Positions 26,673 through 37,454 of a stretch of DNA of 64,000 nucleotides are shown piece after piece. Positions within the stretch are counted from its first letter, which is position 1. Each line of letters begins with the position of its first letter. Under the pieces are notes generated by a model. It was not told where the DNA came from, did no database searches, and saw only the letters and a program-made list of their open reading frames with translations. The stretch comes from a bacterium (GTDB taxonomy: Bacteria; BMS3Abin14). A program made the translations under genes and the position numbers. The stretch covers positions 1 through 64,000 of the forward strand of contig CP070719.1 in NCBI GenBank assembly GCA_020350725.1, read 5' to 3'.

Positions 26673-27755
26673 TTAACAGGAAAAGGTCTTGACCCCCTCA
26701 AGGAGGGCCTTGTTCTCCTCGGCCGTGCCGACGGTTATCCTCAGAGCATCCCCTACGACGTCGAGCCGGGGGAGAAATTTTACCACAATGCCCTGCCGAT
26801 GCAAAAAGGCCGAAAGCTGGGCTTCCCTCCCCTCCGCCTGGACGAGGAGGAAATTGGCCGCGGAGGGAAAAACGGTCAGCCCTCCCTCGGCGAGGCCGGC
26901 GGCGAGGGTGTCCCTCTGGACGATGACATCTTCGATCTGTTTCTCGATCAGGTGGAAATGTTCCAGAAGGATGGTCCCCGCCTCCTGGGTTAAGGTGCCG
27001 ACATTGAAGGGTTGCCGCACCTTGTTCACCTCCTCGATGAGGTCCGGCTGAGCGACCATGAAACCGCAGCGAAGCGCCGCCCCGCCCACCTTGGAGAGCG
27101 TTCGGAGAACGACCAGGTTAGGGTATTCCTCGACGTGAGGGCACCATGTGGGCTCCCGGGAGAAGTCTCCGTACGCCTCGTCGACGACAACAACCCCCCG
27201 ACAGGCCTCCAGGACCGCCTTGACCTCAGACTGCCCGAACACGGTCCCGGTGGGATTGTTCGGATTGCTCAGAAAGAGGATGTTGGGGTCTACCCGGCGG
27301 GTCCTGCGTATCATCTCGTCGATGTCCAGCTTCAGGTCGGCTGTCAACGGAACCCTTTCCACCTCGAATCCTGCTGCCAGAGCCCCTATGACGTACATGT
27401 TGAAGGTAGGTGAGGGAACCATGACGGCGGGCGATCCGGTGCTGCTCCCCCTCCGGAAAGTCCAGAGGAGGAGGGCGATGAGCTCATCGGAGCCGTTGCC
27501 GGCCATGACGTGATCGGAACGGCAGCCGAACCGCCTGGCGAAGGCGTCCCTGAGGTTGCGACAGGAGGGATCGGGATAACGGTTGAGGGGACAGGCCCCG
27601 AGGACGGCTCGGATCTTGCCCATGACGGGTTCCGGCAGGGCAAAGGGGTTCTCGTTGGCATTCAGCCGGACGGGGTGTTTACCCTCGGGGGGCGCGTAGG
27701 CTTCAAGACCCCTTATGGCCTCCGGAACCAGCCGCTCTTTGACGGAAGCCATCAC
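26673..27755 (-). CDS. hisC: Histidinol-phosphate aminotransferase HisC
   Basis: A 360-residue PLP fold type I aminotransferase with [26 protein letters not shown] and [12 protein letters not shown] (in place of the common SKAFGLAGLR, with the Schiff-base lysine in LRTLSK). Converts imidazole-acetol phosphate to histidinol phosphate. Overlaps hisD by 4 nt. Confidence 0.94.
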   Translation of the reverse strand: MMASVKERLVPEAIRGLEAYAPPEGKHPVRLNANENPFALPEPVMGKIRAVLGACPLNRYPDPSCRNLRDAFARRFGCRSDHVMAGNGSDELIALLLWTFRRGSSTGSPAVMVPSPTFNMYVIGALAAGFEVERVPLTADLKLDIDEMIRRTRRVDPNILFLSNPNNPTGTVFGQSEVKAVLEACRGVVVVDEAYGDFSREPTWCPHVEEYPNLVVLRTLSKVGGAALRCGFMVAQPDLIEEVNKVRQPFNVGTLTQEAGTILLEHFHLIEKQIEDVIVQRDTLAAGLAEGGLTVFPSAANFLLVQAEGREAQLSAFLHRQGIVVKFLPRLDVVGDALRITVGTAEENKALLEGVKTFSC

Positions 27756-29044
27756 TTCCTGTTCACCCTGAAGTCGACAGCCCTTGCGTGAGCCTCCAGG
27801 CCTTCCATCCTGGCAAAACGGGCCACCTTTCCGGCCCTGCGTTCCAGGGCCTGACGGTCGTAACGGATAACGCTGCTCCTCTTGAGGAAATCGTAGGCCC
27901 CCAGAGGAGAGAAGAACCGGGCTGTTCCACCGGTGGGAAGGACATGATTGGGCCCGGCCATGTAGTCCCCCAGGGCCTCGGGGGTGTAGCTTCCGAGGAA
28001 GACGGCACCGGCGTGCGTTATCCTGTTCAGCAGACCGTCGGGATCGTCCACCATTAGTTCCAGGTGCTCGGGTGCGATGCGGTTGGACACCTCGGCTCCA
28101 AATGCAAGATCCGGCACCTGGATGAGATAGCCCCTTTCCTCCAGCGAGGCGGCCGCAATGTCCCTCCTGGGAAGGAGGGCAAGCTGGCGCTGCGTCTCCC
28201 GTTCCACACTGTCCAGCAGGCCGCCATCGTCCGTGACCAGGACGGTATAGGCAAGGGGGTCGTGTTCCGCCTGGGACAGGAGGTCCGCCGCCACCAGCCT
28301 GGGATCCGCTGTCCGGTCCGCGAGGACCAGGATCTCACTGGGGCCGGCGATCATGTCGATGTCCACCGCGCCGAAGACGATCTTCTTGGCCAGGGCCACG
28401 TAGATGTTTCCCGGGCCGACGATCTTGTCCACCCGGGGTATCGTTTCGGTGCCGTATGCCAGGGAAGCGATCGCCTGGGCGCCGCCGACACGGAAGACTC
28501 GATCCACCTGGGCCACCGCCGCCGCTGCGAGCACCGCCCCGTTGACGATCCCGCCAGGGGTGGGCACGGCCATGATGACCTCGTTGACGCCGGCCACCCG
28601 GGCGGGGACAGCGTTCATGAGGACGGAGGAAGGGTAGGCGGCGGTCCCTCCCGGAACGTAAAGGCCCACCCGGTCGATGGCCGTCACCTTCTGTCCCAGC
28701 AGGATTCCGGGCCCGGCCTCGTAGGTCCAGCTTTTCTCCAGCTGGTGAAGGTGAAACTCGCGAATGGACTCTGCCGCCTCCTCGATGAGCTGCCGGTCCG
28801 AAGGGGGAAGATCCCGGAGCGCTCTTCTGAGTTCCCCCGGTTCGATCTCCGCCCCGACTTCGGAGAGATCGAGCCGGTCGAACTCGAGGGTGTACTCTGC
28901 GACCGCGGCGTCCCCCCTTTTCCTGACATCCTCGACGATAGCGCTTACCTTTTCCTCTGTCTCCCGGGGCACCGATTCGCCGCGGGTCTCCAGGGCACGG
29001 ATAACGGCCTCGAATTCCGGTTCGGGATGCTTTACGGTCTTCAT
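27752..29044 (-). CDS. hisD: Histidinol dehydrogenase HisD
   Basis: A 430-residue NAD-dependent enzyme for the last two steps of histidine synthesis. It has PGGTAAYPSSVLMNAVPARVAG-type substrate and NAD regions, IAGPSEILVLAD and the catalytic EHLEL. The frame stays open far upstream into hisG, but the natural N-terminus is [12 protein letters not shown] at 29044, overlapping the hisG stop by 4 nt. Confidence 0.96.
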   Translation of the reverse strand: MKTVKHPEPEFEAVIRALETRGESVPRETEEKVSAIVEDVRKRGDAAVAEYTLEFDRLDLSEVGAEIEPGELRRALRDLPPSDRQLIEEAAESIREFHLHQLEKSWTYEAGPGILLGQKVTAIDRVGLYVPGGTAAYPSSVLMNAVPARVAGVNEVIMAVPTPGGIVNGAVLAAAAVAQVDRVFRVGGAQAIASLAYGTETIPRVDKIVGPGNIYVALAKKIVFGAVDIDMIAGPSEILVLADRTADPRLVAADLLSQAEHDPLAYTVLVTDDGGLLDSVERETQRQLALLPRRDIAAASLEERGYLIQVPDLAFGAEVSNRIAPEHLELMVDDPDGLLNRITHAGAVFLGSYTPEALGDYMAGPNHVLPTGGTARFFSPLGAYDFLKRSSVIRYDRQALERRAGKVARFARMEGLEAHARAVDFRVNRK

Positions 29045-29724
29045 CTCCCCGTCCTCGTTTGATTCACTCCCCGCTGCTCCCTTTCGGTCTCTTGCCTGAT
29101 CGCTTGGATCAGGGGAGCCAGCCGATCGGACTTGATCTTCATGCTGGCCCGGTTGACCACCAGACGAGCGGTAATGCGGGCCACTTCCTCGACTTCCGCC
29201 AGGTTGTTCTGCCGGAGGGTCTCGCCAGAGGAAACCAGGTCGACGATCCTGTCGGCCAGGCCGACGAGGGGCGCAAGCTCGATGGAGCCGTAGAGGGGGA
29301 TGATCTCCACCTGTTCCCCCCGGGAGGCGAAATGGTCGGTAGTTATCCGGGGATATTTGGTGGCTACCCTCATATGCCCCCACCCGGTGGGGTCCTCCCG
29401 CCCCGAGATCGAGGCCGGCCGGGCCACGACGATGCGGCAGAATCCGAACCCGAGGTCCGCGGGTTCCAGGAGGTCCGCACCGGATTCCATGAGGACATCC
29501 TTGCCCACAACACCCACATCGGCCGCCCCGTATTCCACGTAGGTGGGCAGGTCCTTGTCCCGCACCACCAGAATCCTGGCTGACCCGTCTTCGCTGGAGA
29601 AAAGGAGCTTTCTGGAGGTGTCGATCTCCTCGGTCGTCCTCATCCCGACAGCGGACAAGAGCCTGATGCAGTCGGGAAGAAGACGCCCCTTGGGCAGAGC
29701 GACGGTGATGGCATTCCTATCCAC
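29041..29724 (-). CDS. hisG: ATP phosphoribosyltransferase HisG, short form
   Basis: A 227-residue HisG without the C-terminal ACT-like regulatory domain, so it belongs to the HisG-S class that needs the HisRS-like partner HisZ for activity and feedback inhibition. Motifs [28 protein letters not shown] and [12 protein letters not shown] are clear. GTG start overlaps the murA stop by 8 nt. No hisZ is present in this window. Confidence 0.94.
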   Translation of the reverse strand: MDRNAITVALPKGRLLPDCIRLLSAVGMRTTEEIDTSRKLLFSSEDGSARILVVRDKDLPTYVEYGAADVGVVGKDVLMESGADLLEPADLGFGFCRIVVARPASISGREDPTGWGHMRVATKYPRITTDHFASRGEQVEIIPLYGSIELAPLVGLADRIVDLVSSGETLRQNNLAEVEEVARITARLVVNRASMKIKSDRLAPLIQAIRQETEREQRGVNQTRTGR

Positions 29725-30973
29725 TTGCTCTCCAGATCTTCCCGCCCAGAAGAGACAGTTTTCGGTCCAGGGAGTCGTAACCGCGGTCGAGATGGTAAAC
29801 CCGCGATATCTCCGTAATACCCTCCTCGGCCGCCAGGCCGGCCAGCACCAGAGATGCGCTCGCCCTGAGGTCGGTCGCCATGACGGGGGCGGCCGACAGG
29901 CCGGCCACGCCCCGGATGATGGCCCGCCGGTCGGAGAGGGTGATATCGGCCCCCATCCGGCAGAGCTCCGGGACGTGCATGAACCTGCCGTCGAAGATGG
30001 TCTCCGTTAACGTGGAGAGTCCGTCGGAGAGGGCCATGAGGACCATGAATTGGGCCTGCATGTCCGTGGGGAATCCGGGATAAGGATCCGTCCGCACGTC
30101 CACGGCCCTGATGCCGTCCGGACAGGCCGCCCTGAGCCAGTCGGGACCCTCCTCGACCGTGAGGCCGGCTTTCTCCAGCCTCTCGATGACAGCCCTTAGG
30201 TGGGACGGAACGCAGCCCTTGACCGTGACGTTTCCCCGGGTAACACCTGCGGCGATGAGATAGGTTCCGGCCTCGATCCGGTCCGGCATAACCCGGTAGC
30301 GCACCGGTGTCAGGGATGTGACTCCCTCGACGTGGATCACATCCGTTCCCGCCCCGGCAATTCGCGCTCCCATGGCGTTCAGGGCGTCGGCCAGATCCAC
30401 GATCTCCGGCTCCCGGGCCGCGTTGACCAGGGCCGTCCTTCCCTCGGCGAATACCGCCGCCATGATGAGGTTCTCCGTACCGGTTACGGTGGGCGCCTCG
30501 AAGACGACCTCCGCTCCGACGAGGCGTTCAGCTTCCGCAATGACGTAGCCGTGCTCCAGGCGTATGTTCGCACCCAGTGCCTCCAGGCCGGCAAGGTGGC
30601 GGTTGATCGGCCTTGTCCCGATGGCGCACCCCCCGGGCTGGGACACCTGTGCCCGGCCGAAGCGGGCGAGAAGCGGGCCAAGCGTCAGGATCGAGGCCCG
30701 CATGGTCTTAACCAGATCATACGGAGCGTCCCAGGAGGACGCCTTCGTGGAATCGAGAGTGACCGTTCCGCGGCCATCGCAGGACACACCGAGGTGGCCC
30801 AGGAGCCCGCACATGGTGGTCACGTCCCTGAGGTCGGGGACATTCTCGAGCACATACTCGCCCGGGACGAGGAGGGAGGCCGCCATGAGGGGTAAGGCCG
30901 CGTTTTTCGCTCCGCTGACCGCAACCTCTCCGTGCAGAGGAGTGCCGCCTTCTATGAGGATCCTGTCAGGCAT
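29717..30973 (-). CDS. murA: UDP-N-acetylglucosamine 1-carboxyvinyltransferase MurA
   Basis: First committed step of peptidoglycan synthesis, transferring enolpyruvate from PEP to UDP-GlcNAc. The 418-residue length is exact for the family. The N-terminal [18 protein letters not shown] and the active-site cysteine in [12 protein letters not shown] (the fosfomycin target) are present. I start at [10 protein letters not shown] (30973, GGGAG 8 nt upstream). It is wedged between prmC and hisG, overlapping both. Confidence 0.96.
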   Translation of the reverse strand: MPDRILIEGGTPLHGEVAVSGAKNAALPLMAASLLVPGEYVLENVPDLRDVTTMCGLLGHLGVSCDGRGTVTLDSTKASSWDAPYDLVKTMRASILTLGPLLARFGRAQVSQPGGCAIGTRPINRHLAGLEALGANIRLEHGYVIAEAERLVGAEVVFEAPTVTGTENLIMAAVFAEGRTALVNAAREPEIVDLADALNAMGARIAGAGTDVIHVEGVTSLTPVRYRVMPDRIEAGTYLIAAGVTRGNVTVKGCVPSHLRAVIERLEKAGLTVEEGPDWLRAACPDGIRAVDVRTDPYPGFPTDMQAQFMVLMALSDGLSTLTETIFDGRFMHVPELCRMGADITLSDRRAIIRGVAGLSAAPVMATDLRASASLVLAGLAAEEGITEISRVYHLDRGYDSLDRKLSLLGGKIWRASG

Positions 30974-31853
30974 CGTTTCTGCTCCCGGCAACGACACGGC
31001 CTGTCCCGGCCAGGTCATCAACCACCCTCAACCCGCTGAAGCCCGCCCGGGCCAGGATCTCTGCAACCCTCGGAGCCTGTCCCATGCCCACCTCCAACAG
31101 CAGGATCCCGGCCGGCCGCAGAAGGCGGAAGCTCTGCTCCGCGATGGGTTCGAACAGGCCATAGCCCTCGATCCCGGCGACGAGAGCTTCTCTCGGATCC
31201 CCCTTTCGTACCTCAGGCGACAGCCTGTCGAATTCATTCTCACCGATGTAAGGGGGGTTGGAGACGATCATATCGAAGCAGCCCCCGGCCCCAAGACCTT
31301 CGGTCCGATCCCCCCGAAACAGAAGGACCCGATCCCTGACCCCGTGTCGCCGGGCGTTGGCGTCGGCCGTCCTCACTGCGGCCCGGCTAATGTCGACCGC
31401 CACAACCCGGCAGCGGGGAACCGCTGTCGCAAGGGCGATCGCGATATTGCCTGATCCTGTTCCGATGTCGAGCACCGCAGGAGCACCTGCCATCCCTTCC
31501 AGGCACCGGATGGCCTCCTCAACGAGGGTCTCCGTCTCGGGCCTTGGGGTCAGGACGCCGGGAGCGACCCCGATCGTCAGGGAGTAGAACTCCCTGTAGC
31601 CGACAATCTGGCTCACCGGCTCCCTCCCGCACCTGCGCACGATCAGGTCCCGGTAATGCAATGCCTGCTGCGGCGCCAGCGGGCGATCCCGGTCCAAAAG
31701 CACCTTTTCGGGGGGCTCCTCCGTGACAAATCCCATGATGACGGAGGCATCAAGCTCGGGATTGGGTACGCCTGCCTGCCGCAAGGCCCGGACGGCGCGG
31801 CTGTAGACGGCCCGCCGCCGGTGCTCGGTTCCCTTTTGGTCTTCCAGATTCAT
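30966..31853 (-). CDS. prmC: Release factor glutamine methyltransferase PrmC
   Basis: A 295-residue SAM methyltransferase that methylates the Gln of the GGQ motif in RF1/RF2. It has an N-terminal helical domain, the SAM loop [16 protein letters not shown] and the catalytic [11 protein letters not shown]. It follows prfA, its substrate gene, by 6 nt. Confidence 0.95.
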   Translation of the reverse strand: MNLEDQKGTEHRRRAVYSRAVRALRQAGVPNPELDASVIMGFVTEEPPEKVLLDRDRPLAPQQALHYRDLIVRRCGREPVSQIVGYREFYSLTIGVAPGVLTPRPETETLVEEAIRCLEGMAGAPAVLDIGTGSGNIAIALATAVPRCRVVAVDISRAAVRTADANARRHGVRDRVLLFRGDRTEGLGAGGCFDMIVSNPPYIGENEFDRLSPEVRKGDPREALVAGIEGYGLFEPIAEQSFRLLRPAGILLLEVGMGQAPRVAEILARAGFSGLRVVDDLAGTGRVVAGSRNDA

Positions 31854-31859
31854 GATCTG

Positions 31860-32942
31860 TCAGGCGACCTCCATGGATTTGAGTTGGTCGGCCTGGTCCG
31901 AGGCGATGAGGGCCTGGCAGATCTCATCCAGGTCCCCGTCCATGACTTCCTCGAGCCGGTAGAGGGTGAGATTGATCCTGTGGTCGCTGACGCTGCCCTG
32001 GGTGAAGTTATAGGTTCTGATCCTCTCACAGCGAACTCCTGAGCCGACCATGCTCCGCCGCAGGCCCTCCTGCTGGCTGCGTTGCTCTTCCTGCTTGGCT
32101 TTGAGAAGCCTGGCCTTGAGGATCTTCATGGCTTTGGCCTTGTTCTTGTGCTGGGATTTCTCGTCCTGGCAGGAGACGACCACCCCCGTGGGGATGTGGG
32201 TGATGCGGACGGCGGAATCGGTGGTGTTGACGTGCTGTCCTCCGCATCCGGATGCCCGGAAAACGTCTATCCTGATGTCCTCGGCGTTGACCTTCACCTC
32301 GACGTCCTCCGCCTCCGGCATGACCGCGACGCTCACCGCCGAGGTATGGATACGGCCGCTTGATTCCGTCTCAGGCACCCTCTGGACACGGTGCACCCCG
32401 CCTTCGAATTTCAGCATGCTGTACACACTGTCGCCCCTCAGGAGCAGGACGATCTCCTTGAATCCGCCGAGTTCGGTGGGGTTGGAGTTCAGGACCTCCA
32501 TGGTCCAGCGCTTTCGCTCGGCGTAGCGGGTGTACATCCTGGTCAGGTCCGCCACGAAAAGGGAGGCCTCCTCACCCCCGGTCCCGGCCCGGATCTCTAT
32601 GAGTATGTTCTTTTTGTCGAGGGGGTCTGCAGGCAGGAGAAGCCTTTTCAGGTGATTTTCCTGTTCCTCCATCTTCTCCATCAGGCCATCCCGCTCCTCC
32701 CTCGCGAGGCTGATCATCTCCGGATCCTTCTCCTCTCGGATCATGGCCTCCGCCTCTGCCAGCTGGCTTTCCAGGGATTTGTATCGCCTGTAGGTCTCCA
32801 CCACGGGTTGAAGTCCGGCATGCTCCTTTGAAAAACGACGCAGCCTGCCCGGGTCGGCCACGACCTCCGTGTCGCTGAGGAGCCTTTCCAGGTCGTCATA
32901 CTTCTCCTCAACCTGAATCAAACGATCCATCCACCACGTCAT
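31860..32942 (-). CDS. prfA: Peptide chain release factor 1
   Basis: A 360-residue RF1 with the codon-recognition PETESSGRIHTSAV region (the PxT motif, here PET) and the catalytic GGQ in ASGCGGQHVNTTDSAVR. It terminates translation at UAA/UAG. The ATG overlaps the DUF1385 stop; a second ATG four codons later is also possible. Confidence 0.96.
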   Translation of the reverse strand: MTWWMDRLIQVEEKYDDLERLLSDTEVVADPGRLRRFSKEHAGLQPVVETYRRYKSLESQLAEAEAMIREEKDPEMISLAREERDGLMEKMEEQENHLKRLLLPADPLDKKNILIEIRAGTGGEEASLFVADLTRMYTRYAERKRWTMEVLNSNPTELGGFKEIVLLLRGDSVYSMLKFEGGVHRVQRVPETESSGRIHTSAVSVAVMPEAEDVEVKVNAEDIRIDVFRASGCGGQHVNTTDSAVRITHIPTGVVVSCQDEKSQHKNKAKAMKILKARLLKAKQEEQRSQQEGLRRSMVGSGVRCERIRTYNFTQGSVSDHRINLTLYRLEEVMDGDLDEICQALIASDQADQLKSMEVA

Positions 32943-33841
32943 TGGGTTTTCGCTCCTTCATCCGCTATGGCTTCTTTGAGCGCGATCAGTGCCACCTCGA
33001 TCTGGTCGTCCGTGGGCTCCCTTGTCGTCAGCCTCTGGAGGAGGAGACCTGGCAGGAGGAACAGCCTCAGAGCGGCACTGTGTCTGTGTCTGTCACCGAG
33101 CTTCATCAGTTCATAGGAGGCCCCGGCAATGACCGGAACCAGCACCACCCGCGACAGGGCTTTGGCCCAGAAGGACCATGCCTGGGGGATCTGGGCGAAA
33201 ACAAGGATGGAGAGCACCATGACGATGAGCAGGAAGCTCGTTCCGCAGCGGGGATGCATGGAACTGTATTTTCTCGCGTTTTCCACCGTCAGCTCCTCGC
33301 CGGCCTCCATGGCGTAGATGGTCTTGTGCTCCGCTCCGTGGTACTGGAAGATCCTCCGGACGTCCCCCGCCAAGGTGATGGCCGCCAGGTAGAGGAAAAA
33401 CACCGCCAGCCTGAGGATGCCGTCCACCACGTTGAAGGCCCACTGCCCTCTTACCCAGTGGAAGTGGACCTCCAGATACCGGGTCAGCCACAGGGGGAGG
33501 ATGAGGAAGAGGAAGACGGCCAGCCCGAAAGCTAGGGCAATGGTCCCCGTCATCGCCAGGGGGCCGATCTCTCCCTCGTCCTCTTCCAGTGCCTGCTGAG
33601 CACTGTAGTTCAGGGCCCGTATGCCGAGGATAAGGGTCCCGAAAAGGGAGATCGTTCCCCGAAAAAGGGGCCACTGAAGAAACGGATATCGGTCAGACAT
33701 GAGATTCAGCCGATCTGCCTTGACCACGATCTCTCCTGACGGCCGTCGAACGGCGACTGCCATGACCCGCGGGGCTCTCATCATGACCCCCTCGATGACC
33801 GCCTGCCCCCCGATTTTATGGTCCTGATGATTGATCGCCAT
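32939..33841 (-). CDS. DUF1385 domain-containing membrane protein
   Basis: A ~300-residue protein with the family signature [14 protein letters not shown] at the N-terminus and four or five hydrophobic segments (~70-95, ~110-135, ~150-175, ~215-260). The conserved [24 protein letters not shown]-type region holds HGAEHK, a possible metal or catalytic site. Bacillus YqhQ belongs here. Function is unsettled. It sits upstream of prfA as in other deltaproteobacteria. The start is uncertain; no strong ribosome site is seen. Confidence 0.88.
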   Translation of the reverse strand: MAINHQDHKIGGQAVIEGVMMRAPRVMAVAVRRPSGEIVVKADRLNLMSDRYPFLQWPLFRGTISLFGTLILGIRALNYSAQQALEEDEGEIGPLAMTGTIALAFGLAVFLFLILPLWLTRYLEVHFHWVRGQWAFNVVDGILRLAVFFLYLAAITLAGDVRRIFQYHGAEHKTIYAMEAGEELTVENARKYSSMHPRCGTSFLLIVMVLSILVFAQIPQAWSFWAKALSRVVLVPVIAGASYELMKLGDRHRHSAALRLFLLPGLLLQRLTTREPTDDQIEVALIALKEAIADEGAKTQ

Positions 33842-34188
33842 GATCCGCTGTGCCCATTGCATCACGTCGAATGGAAAGCTTCTCCTTGAGCTCTCCACGC
33901 CTCTGGTTCTGCTGGGAATAGGGGGTGAATCCGTGTCAGCCACGATCTGCGGATCATGACTCTGCGAGACACCCTCTATTCCTAATGCGAAAGAGGCGTG
34001 CTCTCGGACGCTGTGGATGGCCCGGGGAAGGTCGCTTCGCCGGGAGGAGGGTTCCGTCTGGTCCCTCGGGAGGCCGTTCCGGATCACCGATGTGCAAGGG
34101 GCAAGAAGGACGGTCCCGCGCCCACGACGTGCGCTCTGCCAGGGTCAGGAGGCTGAAAAAGAGGGTGGGCCCGGACGGCCACAGCTCA
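33842..34188. other. Gap between rpmE and DUF1385 gene
   Basis: About 347 bases without a supported gene. The right end holds a likely terminator of rpmE at 34156-34182. The remainder has open frames in several phases but no ribosome site or recognisable protein. Confidence 0.6.
34156..34182 (-). terminator. Candidate terminator after rpmE
   Basis: On the minus strand GTGGCC-GTCC-GGGCCCAC folds with one bulge and is followed by CCTCTTTTTC, just past the rpmE stop. Confidence 0.45.
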
Positions 34189-34389
34189 TCAGTTCTGCCC
34201 GTAGCGCCTCTTGAACTTCTCAACCTTTCCGGCGGCGTCGACAAGCTTCTGCTTTCCGGTGTAAAAGGGATGGCAGTTCGAGCAGATATCGATGGTTCTG
34301 TCGTCTATGGTCGATTTCGTCTTGTACTGCGCACCGCAGGCACAGGTGAATATGGTCTCTTTGTATTCAGGATGAATATCCTTCTTCAT
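34189..34389 (-). CDS. rpmE: 50S ribosomal protein L31 (zinc-binding type)
   Basis: A 66-residue protein: [20 protein letters not shown] with the zinc ligands C16-x-C18 and C37-x2-C40 ([15 protein letters not shown]). This is the zinc-containing C+ form. I start at 34389 with a GGAAAGGGA ribosome site; the longer frame adds an unrelated N-terminus. Confidence 0.95.
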   Translation of the reverse strand: MKKDIHPEYKETIFTCACGAQYKTKSTIDDRTIDICSNCHPFYTGKQKLVDAAGKVEKFKRRYGQN

Positions 34390-34566
34390 GTTTCCCTTTC
34401 CTCCAGGTCGAGCCCTTGTATGAAGCAAAGGGCTAATAGATAACACAAATGCTGCTCCAAGTCTAACACCCGCCGCCGAACACCCGGAGGGGAAGAGGGG
34501 CCGGGATCGTCCGTCCGCGCCAGGACCCGTGCTCCCACCTTCGGGTCCGAAGGCTTCCGCAGGCAG

Positions 34567-35820
34567 CTATTTGTCCATAATGTCGTAGAATTCCTTGTTG
34601 CTCTTGGTCCCCTGCAGCTTGTCCAGGAGGAATTCCATGCTGTCCACAGTATTCATGGCGGACAGGACCTTGTGCAACACCCAGATCCGATTGAGTTCGT
34701 CCTCGGAGACGATGAGTTCCTCCTTGCGGGTTCCTGATCTACTGATGTCAATGGCCGGGTACACCCGCTTCTCCACCAGACGCCTGTCGAGGTGGAGCTC
34801 CATGTTGCCGGTGCCTTTGAACTCCTCGAAGATGACCTCGTCCATCCTGCTCCCGGTGTCGACCAGGGCCGTGGCGATAATGGTCAGGCTGCCGCCGTCC
34901 TCTATGTTCCGGGCCGCCCCGAAAAACCGCTTCGGCCGGTGGAGGGCATTGGAGTCCACCCCTCCTGAAAGGACCTTTCCCGAAGGGGGCTGAACGGTGT
35001 TATAGGCCCGGGCAAGGCGGGTGATGCTGTCCAGGAGGATGACCACGTCCTTTTCGTGTTCGACAAGCCTTTTGGCCTTTTCAATGACCATGTCCGCAAC
35101 CTGGACGTGGCGGGTGGCGGGCTCGTCGAAAGTGGAGGATATGACTTCGCCCTTGACCGACCTCTGCATGTCGGTCACCTCCTCCGGGCGTTCATCGATA
35201 AGAAGGACGATGAGAAAGATCTCGGGATGGTTGGTGCTGATGCTGTTGGCGATGTTCTGGAGGAGCATGGTCTTTCCCGTCCGGGGAGGAGCGACTATCA
35301 GGCCCCTCTGACCCTTCCCGAAAGGGGTAATAATGTCCATGACACGCATGGAGTAGTTCTGTGGGTCCTTGGTCTCGAGATGGATCCGTTCATCGGGGTG
35401 GAGGTGAGTCAGGTTGTCAAAGAGGATCTTGTCCTTGGCCGCCTCGGTATCCTCGAAGTTAAGGCTCTCGACCTTGAGAATGGCAAAATATCTCTCTCCC
35501 TCCTTGGGAGGACGGATCTCTCCGGTAACGGTGTCTCCTGTGCGCATGCCAAAGCGCCGTATCTGGGACGGAGACACATAGATGTCGTCCGGCCCTGGAA
35601 GGTAGTTGGAGTCCGGCGACCTCAGGAAGCCGAAGCCATCGGGCAGTATCTCGAGAACACCGCTTCCGTAGATGGATTTGTTCTGCTCGGCCTGCGCCTG
35701 CAACATGGCGAAAATGAGATCCTGTTTCCGCATGTTGCTGGCATTTTCGATCTTGAATTCATTGGTCGCCATCTTTGTGAGTTCGCTGATGGACTTCTCT
35801 TTTAATTCGGTAAGATCCAT
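34567..35820 (-). CDS. rho: Transcription termination factor Rho
   Basis: A 417-residue hexameric RNA helicase. The N-terminal helical domain and cold-shock-like RNA-binding domain ([30 protein letters not shown] pattern, ~50-120) precede the ATPase core with Walker A ([16 protein letters not shown]), Walker B ([17 protein letters not shown]) and the Q/R loops. I start at [10 protein letters not shown] (35820, GGGAG upstream). There is no large insert of the actinobacterial type. Confidence 0.97.
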   Translation of the reverse strand: MDLTELKEKSISELTKMATNEFKIENASNMRKQDLIFAMLQAQAEQNKSIYGSGVLEILPDGFGFLRSPDSNYLPGPDDIYVSPSQIRRFGMRTGDTVTGEIRPPKEGERYFAILKVESLNFEDTEAAKDKILFDNLTHLHPDERIHLETKDPQNYSMRVMDIITPFGKGQRGLIVAPPRTGKTMLLQNIANSISTNHPEIFLIVLLIDERPEEVTDMQRSVKGEVISSTFDEPATRHVQVADMVIEKAKRLVEHEKDVVILLDSITRLARAYNTVQPPSGKVLSGGVDSNALHRPKRFFGAARNIEDGGSLTIIATALVDTGSRMDEVIFEEFKGTGNMELHLDRRLVEKRVYPAIDISRSGTRKEELIVSEDELNRIWVLHKVLSAMNTVDSMEFLLDKLQGTKSNKEFYDIMDK

Positions 35821-36203
35821 GACTTCTCCCGGTCCTCTTCCTTTCGCGCTCTCGATCGGCTGATCGGCGCGCTTCTTCCCTGAGATCCCCAAAAGGGGTG
35901 GCCGGCCGACTCCCTAATGCTGAAGGAAAGCGAATGTCTCAATTCAGAGAAATGCCTGAATAATCTTGCTTTCTAGACAGCCCGAAAAGCTCTTCGCTCA
36001 CGCGACTGTTCAAGGGTCTTCAGATGCGGGATTCCGATGCGGGATTTCCTCTTGGGATATTAATGGGCTTGGTTTTTCTGAAAAGGCTCCTGTCAAATAC
36101 GGCAGGTGCCCCATAATTAGCCATATAGAAGGGTGATGTCAACCCCCAATCGATCATTTCGATGACTGCAGGGAGCACCGCCGTGCCTCCCCGGGGGCGC
36201 CCC
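35821..36203. other. Upstream region of rho
   Basis: 383 bases without a gene. It holds a short tandem repeat (GATGCGGGATTCC, 36023-36035, then a near-identical copy to 36049) and the candidate rho promoter at 36113-36142. The length suggests a long rho leader, as used for autogenous attenuation in other bacteria (inference). Confidence 0.6.
36113..36142 (-). promoter_or_regulatory. Candidate rho promoter
   Basis: TTGACA (36142-36137) and AATTAT (36118-36113) on the minus strand with 18-nt spacing, leaving a ~290-nt leader before rho. Confidence 0.45.
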
Positions 36204-37184
36204 TCACTGGACGTGGAGGGAGTTGCCACCCTTGCGCCTGGCCTCGCTGAGGGCGTTATCCACTCTCTGGATAAGGGCCTTCTCGGCCTCCCCCTTGATG
36301 AAGGAGGAGAGGCCAATGCTTATGGACACCCTTGGCTCCGTGTCCAGGGCGAACTTCTCGAAGTCCTGAAGGATGTTTTCGGCCATCTTCCCGGCCGCGT
36401 CCCGATTCTCCCCGACGAGGAGCACGTGCCACTTGGAGCCCACCCTGCACGGGACATCGAGTTCACAGAGCCTGTTCTGGATGATCTTGGATGCCTCGTT
36501 CAGGAGCAGATCCCCTTTCACGTGTCCGTTCATGGAATTGTACTCCTTGAACTTGTTCATCCTGATGTCCATCAGGGAGAGATCAAGATCTACCTTCTCG
36601 GTCTTGACGATCTCCCGGTGCAGCTGTTCATGCCAGAATTGGTACCCGAACATGCCGGTCTTCGGATCATACTGGGACAGGGCAGTGACCTGGTCTCCCA
36701 GGCCGCCGTGGTCCAGGATGAGGGTGCACAGGTTGGCCATATCCCGCAGCATTGCCTGCTGACCGGCCCTGAAGGCATCGTCGTCGCTGCTTGACAGATA
36801 GAGGACTCCGATCCTCTTCCCCCGGATGGCCATGGGGACGGCCAGAAGAACCCTGTATGGATGCTCGAAAACATAGCTGTCCTTCTGGAAGTGGGTGCTG
36901 GTCCCGTCAACCCTCAGGGGCTCCTTCAGCTTCAGCGCATCCTCCAGAAACCCCGACAGGGAGCGGCCGTGGAACCTCTTGACGAATTCATTGCTCCACC
37001 CCTTTGATATGACCACCTTGAAGTGATCCCTGGGCGGGTCGATAATGATAATGGAGCAGGCCAGACAGTTGAAGGCATCCTTGATGCCCTGGAGAGCAAA
37101 GCTGAGGATCTCCTCGGCAGTCATGGGGGTATTCACCTTTTCGAGGATCTTTCTGATCAGGTCCAGTTCGTTCTGGGGATTCAA
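36204..37184 (-). CDS. GAF domain protein with degenerate GGDEF domain
   Basis: A 326-residue protein: N-terminal GAF sensor (~15-155, with ACSIIII and VLLAVPMAIRGKRIGVLYL) and a C-terminal GGDEF fold (~170-320). The fold is recognisable from DPKTGMF, LMDIRMNKFKEYN and HVKGD, but the active-site loop reads G249-S-K-W-H253 in place of GGDEF, so diguanylate cyclase activity is unlikely. It may bind GTP or c-di-GMP or act as a regulatory partner. No membrane segment. It is followed by the rho upstream region and appears monocistronic. Confidence 0.85.
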   Translation of the reverse strand: MNPQNELDLIRKILEKVNTPMTAEEILSFALQGIKDAFNCLACSIIIIDPPRDHFKVVISKGWSNEFVKRFHGRSLSGFLEDALKLKEPLRVDGTSTHFQKDSYVFEHPYRVLLAVPMAIRGKRIGVLYLSSSDDDAFRAGQQAMLRDMANLCTLILDHGGLGDQVTALSQYDPKTGMFGYQFWHEQLHREIVKTEKVDLDLSLMDIRMNKFKEYNSMNGHVKGDLLLNEASKIIQNRLCELDVPCRVGSKWHVLLVGENRDAAGKMAENILQDFEKFALDTEPRVSISIGLSSFIKGEAEKALIQRVDNALSEARRKGGNSLHVQ

Positions 37185-37454
37185 GCTTGCCTCCCTTCAG
37201 GCTGTGGGGAAGGGACAGAGCCCCGAATTTCAAATCGGCATTAAGACCCGTCGGTGGTTGAGTGCCCGCACCCCCGGTCATCTTCATCCCACGTCCGGAG
37301 GCGGGACCGATGCCTGGCCGAGGACCCGCCTGTCGTCCGGCGGGAGTCTCAGGAGCGGCCCCGGGGTGCCGCCGCGCCAGGTAGTTTAATTATACCAAAG
37401 GGGTGATCATCTCAACAAGCGAATCACCGGTTACGATCTGGGTGCCGGGCGGTA

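Noticed and set aside
33954-34244. Open frames between rpmE and the DUF1385 gene
   Set aside because: No ribosome site, composition of random Pro/Arg/Ser GC-rich sequence and overlap with rpmE.
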